From contig CAIYOB010001459.1 of NCBI GenBank assembly GCA_903927685.1, forward strand, positions 1 to 11,455: DNA of 11,455 nt, written 5' to 3'. Shown in pieces: positions 6,835 to 11,455 of the stretch; position 1 is the first letter of the stretch; the number at the start of each line of letters is the position of its first letter. Both the position numbers and the translations under genes were made by a program. The notes beneath the pieces are model-generated. The model was not told the origin of the DNA and searched no databases. It saw only the letters and a program-made list of their open reading frames with translations. This stretch comes from an uncultured Planctomycetaceae bacterium (GTDB lineage: Bacteria; Planctomycetota; Planctomycetia; Pirellulales; Pirellulaceae).

Positions 6835-7575
6835 TTAGTAAATGAACTCTCGGATGATGTCCAGGTACTTGGACCCGCCTAGCATTTGCCGCAGATCGGT
6901 CAGCAGCTCGCCGCCGTCGGCCATGGTTCGACCCAGTCGCCCGGCATCGTCGGCCAACAGGTGCATCGCCACCCGCCGCCGAAACCGCTGCAAGTCCAGC
7001 CGTGACCGCTCCCGCGACAACTCGGCAGGCACAAGTCGCTCGTCGTCCAAGTCCTCGTCCGGCTGGAACTCCGCGATCCAGCCCGTCGTATACGGTTCGG
7101 TCACCAGCAGTTCGGGATGCTCCCGGAGGACCGCGTTTTCCCCAACCACCGCCCCTGCGGCCGGGGCCCCGACCCACAGCGTGCCCAAGCCCAAATCAAG
7201 CCGGCAGACGGGCTCGCCCGCAGCCAGCCGCCGGCCGAGTGGATTCCAGGTCACCCCCGCACAGCGTCCGATGATCGCAGCGGCGAAGGTATCCAGCCCA
7301 ATCCTCAGCCGGCCGCCGTCGGAATCTGCGACGGCCTGGAGCCACGCATGCCCCGCCGTGTACTGACGATCCTCCGGAAAATCGCCCGTGTCGCGATTGG
7401 GCGCAAGCAACGCTTCATGGTCGCGACTGCCCGACAACTCGCCCCGCCGCAAGGCGGCGTCCAGCGGACACCGCTCGCAATCGAAGTCGCGGTCGCACAA
7501 CCGATACGTCAGCAGACCGGCGCTCATCCACAGGCACGGCCGAGCACTTTCAGGGATCATGGGATGCGACATCAT
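6835..7575 (-). CDS. GcvH-like protein with N-terminal four-cysteine motif
   Basis: The start is ATG at 7575 (or the adjacent ATG at 7572), behind a G-rich Shine-Dalgarno (AGGGGGGA). The protein has 246 residues and no signal peptide, so it is probably cytoplasmic. Residues 14-39 hold a C-x12-C-x5-C-x2-C arrangement (CLWMSAG...LCDRDFDCERCPLD), suited to binding zinc or an Fe-S cluster. From memory, similar heads occur in deltaproteobacterial proteins annotated as glycine cleavage H. An H-protein-like domain follows at about 70-172: YTAGHAWLQ, RIGLDTFAAAIIG, LGRRLAAGEPVCRL, GAPAAGAVVGENAVLREHPELL and TGWIAEF. The lipoyl-lysine position falls in DLGLGTLWV, which has no lysine, so it should not be lipoylated. 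The tail carries ADGGELLTDL and ends EFIY, echoing the tail of the neighbouring paralogue. It is the first gene of the minus-strand pair and diverges from the histidine kinase across 275 bp. Confidence 0.85.
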   Translation of the reverse strand: MMSHPMIPESARPCLWMSAGLLTYRLCDRDFDCERCPLDAALRRGELSGSRDHEALLAPNRDTGDFPEDRQYTAGHAWLQAVADSDGGRLRIGLDTFAAAIIGRCAGVTWNPLGRRLAAGEPVCRLDLGLGTLWVGAPAAGAVVGENAVLREHPELLVTEPYTTGWIAEFQPDEDLDDERLVPAELSRERSRLDLQRFRRRVAMHLLADDAGRLGRTMADGGELLTDLRQMLGGSKYLDIIREFIY

Positions 7576-7850
7576 GCATTCCCCCCTATTTCACACAAGG
7601 AGTCCTAAATCCACAATTCTGAGTTCTGCAGATGGCGGACCAAAACGCGGAAGAATACGTCAAAATTGTCGAAATCCGCGACTGCAAAAGGGGTTGCGAT
7701 TGAGTGCTCCAATAACGTTATCCGGCTTCTAGTCGAATCTTTTCGTTGAAAATTTCAGCGCGGCGATGATTTATTCAGCGCATCTGTGTTACAATTCTGG
7801 TCAGCAACAGCCCATGTAGCCGCGGATCCACGACTCCGGAGAGAACGACC
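7576..7850. promoter_or_regulatory. Divergent intergenic region between GcvH-like pair and kinase operon
   Basis: These 275 bp separate the divergent starts at 7575 and 7851 and must hold the promoters of both units. The stretch from about 7655 to 7800 is more AT-rich than the genes around it. I see no convincing -24/-12 sigma-54 promoter on either strand. The nearest case is on the minus strand at about 7684-7697, where TTGCA is preceded at the right distance by GC instead of the invariant GG. No terminator, RNA gene or long repeat is apparent. Confidence 0.5.
7790..7795 (+). promoter_or_regulatory. Possible -10 box for the kinase-regulator-amzA unit
   Basis: TACAAT at 7790-7795 matches the sigma-70 -10 consensus at five of six positions and sits in the AT-rich part of the divergent region, 56 bp before the kinase ATG. 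The -35 region at 17-18 bp spacing (around 7766-7772, TGATTT) is poor. Transcription would start near 7802, giving a leader of about 49 bases with the GGAGAG ribosome site at 7838-7843. Call by eye only. Confidence 0.3.
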
Positions 7851-9497
7851 ATGAGTGACCGCTTCACCACGATTGTTCAGTCTCTGGGATTTCGTCTGCT
7901 GGTCCCCTTGTTCCTGACCGTGGGGGTGGTGCTGTCCATCCACGCGATGATCAGCTTCGATACGACGCAGCACGACTTTCAGGCGTTTGTGCGGGCCGAC
8001 TTGGATCGCACCAGCCAGTTGATCATGCGGGCCACGCATGACGGGATGCTCCTGAACCGCAAGCCGGAGGTGCAGGCGACCATTGATCGCTTAGCGGCGG
8101 GGCCGGAGATCGCGGCCATCCGAGTGTACGACAAGAAGGGGACGATCATGATGTCGGCCCAGCGGGACGAGGTGGGCCAGCAAATCGGACTCGCCTCGTT
8201 GACCTGCACCAGCTGTCATCCCAAGGGGCAGATGAAAGGCTCCGCGGTCCTCGAGAAGAACAGCCTGGAACGGATCCGCGACGACTTGGAGGTTCTCCGC
8301 CAACTGTCCGTGATTCAGAACGAACCGTCCTGCTCGACCGCGGCCTGCCATGCCCATCCGGCCGAACAGCGGGTGCTGGGGGTGCTCGATCTGGAAATGT
8401 CCATGGCGCCGCTGGAAGCGGCGATTCGCGCCGCCCAGAAGCAATTCCTCTGGACGACCTTGCTGCTGATCTCCGTCATCGGCCTCGTGACGGCCGGAGT
8501 CATCCGGCGGGTTGTCCACCGGCCGGTAAGCCAGTTGTACGAAGGCACGCGGCGGATCGCTGACGGCGACCTGGACACGCGGGTCGAAGTCCGCGGCCGG
8601 CACGAACTGGCCCGGCTGGCCGAGTCCTTCAATCGGATGGCGTGCGACCTGCAGACCGCGCGGCGGGAACTGACGGAGTGGTCCCGGAAATGCGAGGACA
8701 AGGTCGTCGAGAAGACCGACGAACTGAGCCGCGCTCAGCGGCAGGTGCTGCAGATGGAAAAGATGGCTTCGCTGGGCAAGATGTCGGCGACGGTCGCGCA
8801 CGAACTGAACAACCCGCTGACGGGCGTGTTGGCGTACGCCAGCTTGGTGCGTCGGGAACTCGGCGACCAGCCCCTGGCGCCCGAGATCCGGGACGAGTTG
8901 ACCCAGTATTTGAGTCTGATCGAGAAGGAATGTAAACGCTGCGGCGCGATCGTCCAGAATCTGCTCCTGTTCGCCCGGCCCAGCGGGGTGGAGATGGCGT
9001 CCCTCGATCTGAACCAGGCCGTCCAGCGCAGCCTGATGCTGGTCCGCCACCACCTGGAGATCAGCGGGATCAAGCTCGAATGCGAACTGCTGAGTGGAGA
9101 CAGCCGGATCGTGGCGGACGAGGGGCAGCTGCAGCAGGCATTGATCGCGTTGCTGGTCAATGCCGTCGAGGCGATGAAGGATCTGGCCGCTGGGGAAGGA
9201 CAACTGACCTTGCGGTTGAGCGGCACGGACGACGAGGTCCAGGTCGCGATCGCCGACACGGGCGTGGGAATTCCCAGCCAAGTGCTGCCGCAGATCTTCG
9301 AGCCGTTCTTTTCGACCAAGGAAGCGGAGAACGGCGTCGGCCTGGGCCTGTCGGTGGTCTACGGCATCGTGCAGCGGCACGGGGGGCGAATCGAAGTCGA
9401 GTCGCAGATCGGCAAGGGGACGATCTTCCACATGTATCTGCCGCGAAACCCGGCCTGGCAGGGCAGGCAGACGCCGTCGGCGGACCCGCACGCGTAG
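7851..9497 (+). CDS. Membrane histidine kinase with di-heme c-type periplasmic sensor
   Basis: ATG at 7851 has GGAGAG seven bases upstream. The 548-residue protein has TM1 at about 13-35, a periplasmic domain to about 198, TM2 at about 200-218 and a HAMP linker at about 218-272 (RPVSQLYEGTRRIADGDLDTRV). A short coiled coil leads to HisKA, with the H-box VAHELNNPLTG (phospho-acceptor His317). The HATPase domain has the N-box (LLVNAVEAM), G1 (DTGVGIP), F-box (FEPFFSTK) and G2 (GVGLGLSVVYG). The periplasmic domain carries two covalent heme-binding motifs: CTSCH (C119, C122, H123), a standard CxxCH, and CSTAACH (C161, C166, H167), a CxxxxCH variant. Such c-heme sensor kinases are known to respond to redox state, oxygen or small ligands, but the ligand here is unknown. 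The response regulator gene starts 47 bp downstream, and the pair is very likely cognate. Confidence 0.93.
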   Translation: MSDRFTTIVQSLGFRLLVPLFLTVGVVLSIHAMISFDTTQHDFQAFVRADLDRTSQLIMRATHDGMLLNRKPEVQATIDRLAAGPEIAAIRVYDKKGTIMMSAQRDEVGQQIGLASLTCTSCHPKGQMKGSAVLEKNSLERIRDDLEVLRQLSVIQNEPSCSTAACHAHPAEQRVLGVLDLEMSMAPLEAAIRAAQKQFLWTTLLLISVIGLVTAGVIRRVVHRPVSQLYEGTRRIADGDLDTRVEVRGRHELARLAESFNRMACDLQTARRELTEWSRKCEDKVVEKTDELSRAQRQVLQMEKMASLGKMSATVAHELNNPLTGVLAYASLVRRELGDQPLAPEIRDELTQYLSLIEKECKRCGAIVQNLLLFARPSGVEMASLDLNQAVQRSLMLVRHHLEISGIKLECELLSGDSRIVADEGQLQQALIALLVNAVEAMKDLAAGEGQLTLRLSGTDDEVQVAIADTGVGIPSQVLPQIFEPFFSTKEAENGVGLGLSVVYGIVQRHGGRIEVESQIGKGTIFHMYLPRNPAWQGRQTPSADPHA

Positions 9498-9544
9498 CGG
9501 TTAGGACGTCACGGAGGGCAAATTCCCAGGTAAGGAAAGGTGCT

Positions 9545-10888
9545 ATGGCAACTACGTCCGGGCGTATCTTGATCGTGGACGACGAGTTCTCGGTCCGCGA
9601 TTCGCTGTATCACTGGTTCCGCAAGGACGGCTTCCAGGTCCAGTCGGCGGAGAACGCCGCCGCCGCCCTGAAGGTCCTGCAGGACCAGCGTTTCGACGTG
9701 ATCCTGCTGGACATCAAGATGCCCGGCATGGACGGCATGGAACTGCAGCAGCACATCCAGCAGATCGATCCCCGAGCGGCAGTGATCATGATCACCGCCT
9801 TTGCCTCGGTCGACACGGCGGTCCGAGCGCTCAAGCAAGGCGCCTTTGACTACGTCACCAAGCCGATCGATCCCGACGAACTGAGCCACCTGGTCTTGCG
9901 GGCGTTGGAACAGTTGCGGCTCCGTGAAGAGAACACGCAGCTCCGCGAGACCATCGACGGCCTGGTGGCCGTCGACGAAATCGTCGGCGACAGCCCTCCG
10001 ATGCGCAAAGTCCTGGAGTTGGTCGAGCACGTGGCCAAGACGGACGCGACGGTCTTGATTCTGGGCGAAAGCGGCACGGGCAAGGAGGTCATCGCCAGGG
10101 CGATTCACGCCAACAGCCGGCGGCGGTACTTTCCCGTCGTCGCCGTCAACTGCGGCGCGCTGCCGGAGAGCCTGCTGGAAAGCGAACTGTTCGGCCACGA
10201 AAAGGGTGCGTTCACCGGGGCCCAGTTCCGCCGCAAAGGCAAGATCGAAATGGCCGACGGCGGCACGCTGTTCTTGGACGAAGTCGGCGCCATCAATACC
10301 AAGATGCAGGTCGACCTGTTGCGGGTCCTGGAAACCAAGGAAGTGACGCGGATCGGCGGCGGGCGGCCGATCAAGGTGGATTTCCGCGTGGTCTGTGCGA
10401 CCAACGAGGACCTCGAGGCCGCCGTACGGGAAGGCCGCTTCCGCGAGGACTTCTACTACCGCATCAATGTCTTCACCATCGACCTGCCTCCGCTCCGCGC
10501 TCGCCGCGGCGACATTCCCGCCTTGGCGAACCACTTCATGCACCGCTTTGCCGCCCAGATGGACAAACGCATCACCCAGATCAGTCCCGAGGCGCTGGAG
10601 TTGCTCAACGCCTACGATTGGCCGGGCAACGTCCGCGAGCTGTCCAACGCGATCGAACGGGCCATGGTCGTGGGGACGCCGCCCGCCATCCGGCCGGAGG
10701 ACTTGCCGCTGCGCAAGCCGATCCGCAGCGACGTGCCGTCCGACCAGTCGCTGGCCGAAATGGAAAAGCGGCATATCGCCGCCGTGCTCGAGCGGGCCGG
10801 AGGCAACGTCACCCAGGCTGCCGAGATCCTCAAGGTGGATCGAGTGACGGTTTACAACAAGATCAAGAAATACGGGCTGCGCACCTGA
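9545..10888 (+). CDS. NtrC-type sigma-54-dependent response regulator
   Basis: ATG at 9545 follows TAAGGAAAGG directly. The frame stays open upstream, but that part is kinase sequence in another frame. The 447 residues split into a receiver domain (1-125), with acidic pair D12/D13, phospho-acceptor D56 in VILLDIKMPGMDG, T84 and K106. A linker leads to an AAA+ domain (about 144-375) with Walker A GESGTGK (174-180), the sigma-54 contact loop GAFTGA (221-226), Walker B TLFLDEV (D245) and arginine-rich sensor segments (FREDFYYRINVF). A C-terminal Fis-type helix-turn-helix (about 405-447) contains GGNVTQAAEILKVDRVTVYNKI. The family activates transcription from -24/-12 promoters after phosphorylation by its partner kinase. 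All key residues are present, so it should be functional. Targets are not identifiable from the window. amzA follows after 43 bp. Confidence 0.96.
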   Translation: MATTSGRILIVDDEFSVRDSLYHWFRKDGFQVQSAENAAAALKVLQDQRFDVILLDIKMPGMDGMELQQHIQQIDPRAAVIMITAFASVDTAVRALKQGAFDYVTKPIDPDELSHLVLRALEQLRLREENTQLRETIDGLVAVDEIVGDSPPMRKVLELVEHVAKTDATVLILGESGTGKEVIARAIHANSRRRYFPVVAVNCGALPESLLESELFGHEKGAFTGAQFRRKGKIEMADGGTLFLDEVGAINTKMQVDLLRVLETKEVTRIGGGRPIKVDFRVVCATNEDLEAAVREGRFREDFYYRINVFTIDLPPLRARRGDIPALANHFMHRFAAQMDKRITQISPEALELLNAYDWPGNVRELSNAIERAMVVGTPPAIRPEDLPLRKPIRSDVPSDQSLAEMEKRHIAAVLERAGGNVTQAAEILKVDRVTVYNKIKKYGLRT

Positions 10889-10931
10889 GGCGGCCGTGAA
10901 GCCGGACCTTGGATCCGGGAGAACACTTACC

Positions 10932-11455
10932 GTGGGCGTGCTGTACCTGGTACCGATCTACTGCGGCGAAGCGCGCGACATGGTGGCGCCGTTGGCGGCC
11001 CGACTGGCGAGCGTATTCCGCTTGCGGGTCGAACAGCATCCGCCCGCGTTCGATCCGGAGCTGGCATTCGATCCCGCGCGGGGCCAGTACAACTCGCGTC
11101 TGCTGTTGGCCCAACTACTGAACCAGCAGGCCCCGGGCGCCACGCGGATCCTGGGAGTCGCCGGCGTGGACTTGTTCATTCCCGTTCTGACGTACGTGTT
11201 CGGCGAAGCCCAGTTGGACGGCCAGGCCGCTGTGGTTTCGACCTATCGGCTGGACGCCCAGTTGTACGGCCTGCCTGCCAACCGCGAACTGCTGTTCCAA
11301 CGTCTGGTCAAGGAGGCCGTCCACGAATTGGGCCATACCTACAACCTGGTGCATTGCCACCGGCCGGGCTGCGTCATGCTCAGTTCGCCGTACGTTGAAG
11401 GCATCGACCAGAAATCCGAGCAATTCTGCGACGCCTGCCTCCGCAGCCTGCGGCA
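10932..11455 (+). CDS. amzA: Archaemetzincin family zinc protease, 3' end cut by window
   Basis: GTG at 10932 is preceded by GGGAG at 10917-10921 (spacing 10). It gives the usual archaemetzincin opening, with GVLYLVPI followed by a glycine. A GTG at 10896 is a less likely alternative. 174 codons are visible, up to the right edge, probably lacking only the last few residues. The M54 signature is complete: HELGHTYNLVHC (131-142) with zinc ligands H131, H135 and H141 and catalytic E132, then C147-V-M149 as the Met-turn, and C166-D-A-C169. These cysteines bind the second, structural zinc in the family. The metzincin motif HExxHxxGxxH normally has Gly where this protein has Asn138. The family is a soluble aminopeptidase-like protease with poorly known bacterial substrates. 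It is third in the kinase-regulator unit, so co-expression is likely; a functional link is inference. Confidence 0.93.
   Translation, partial: MGVLYLVPIYCGEARDMVAPLAARLASVFRLRVEQHPPAFDPELAFDPARGQYNSRLLLAQLLNQQAPGATRILGVAGVDLFIPVLTYVFGEAQLDGQAAVVSTYRLDAQLYGLPANRELLFQRLVKEAVHELGHTYNLVHCHRPGCVMLSSPYVEGIDQKSEQFCDACLRSLR

Noticed and set aside
6782..7177. Upstream extension of the membrane GcvH-like gene to 7177
   Set aside because: The extension reads through the neighbouring gene in another frame, with Arg/Gly-rich nonsense. The strong AGGAG site places the start at 6781.
8091..9491. 466-codon open frame on the minus strand
   Set aside because: It lies entirely opposite the histidine kinase, which has all catalytic boxes; the shadow is rich in H, Q and R.
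9509..10774. 421-codon open frame on the minus strand
   Set aside because: It is opposite the NtrC-type regulator, which carries the Walker and GAFTGA motifs. No recognisable domain in the shadow.

Overview
The window is GC-rich and reads as a chromosomal fragment of a Gram-negative bacterium, most likely a planctomycete. This rests on family resemblance only: a secreted DUF4838-type protein, a planctomycete-style outer-membrane barrel, an MscS channel with a long coiled-coil N-terminus, and a sigma-54 two-component system. No rRNA, tRNA, CRISPR array or intact insertion sequence is visible. Both window ends cut genes.

Left part (1-3450, all minus strand): the 5' part of a secreted DUF4838 / GH67-N-terminal-like protein runs off the left edge. 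Upstream of it lies a 505-residue secreted protein that I do not recognise. Next comes the 3' part of a porin-like barrel gene that has lost its 5' half.

Middle scar (about 3440-3820): this short stretch packs three gene remnants. They are the headless porin (minus), the last 55 or so codons of a YtcJ-like amidohydrolase (plus), and the first 39 codons of an SMR/Gdx-type efflux protein (plus). The SMR stop codon overlaps the start of the next gene. That gene encodes an MscS-family channel with a coiled-coil N-terminal domain, split by a one-base frame change near 4157-4191. The arrangement suggests repeated deletion and rejoining, or assembly or sequencing error.

Right part (6008-11455): this is the most coherent and interesting section. 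Two minus-strand genes encode GcvH-like proteins, one membrane-anchored and one carrying an N-terminal four-cysteine motif. Both lack the lysine that carries lipoate in true H proteins. Divergent to them run a membrane histidine kinase with two heme c-type motifs (CxxCH and CxxxxCH) in its periplasmic domain, an NtrC-type sigma-54 response regulator, and an archaemetzincin protease (amzA, cut by the right edge).

The arrangement suggests a regulatory unit: a heme sensor outside the membrane, a kinase and sigma-54 activator inside, and GcvH-like proteins plus a metalloprotease as partners or outputs. The two-component logic is established family knowledge. The role of the GcvH-like proteins and the protease, and their link to the kinase, is inference from gene order.
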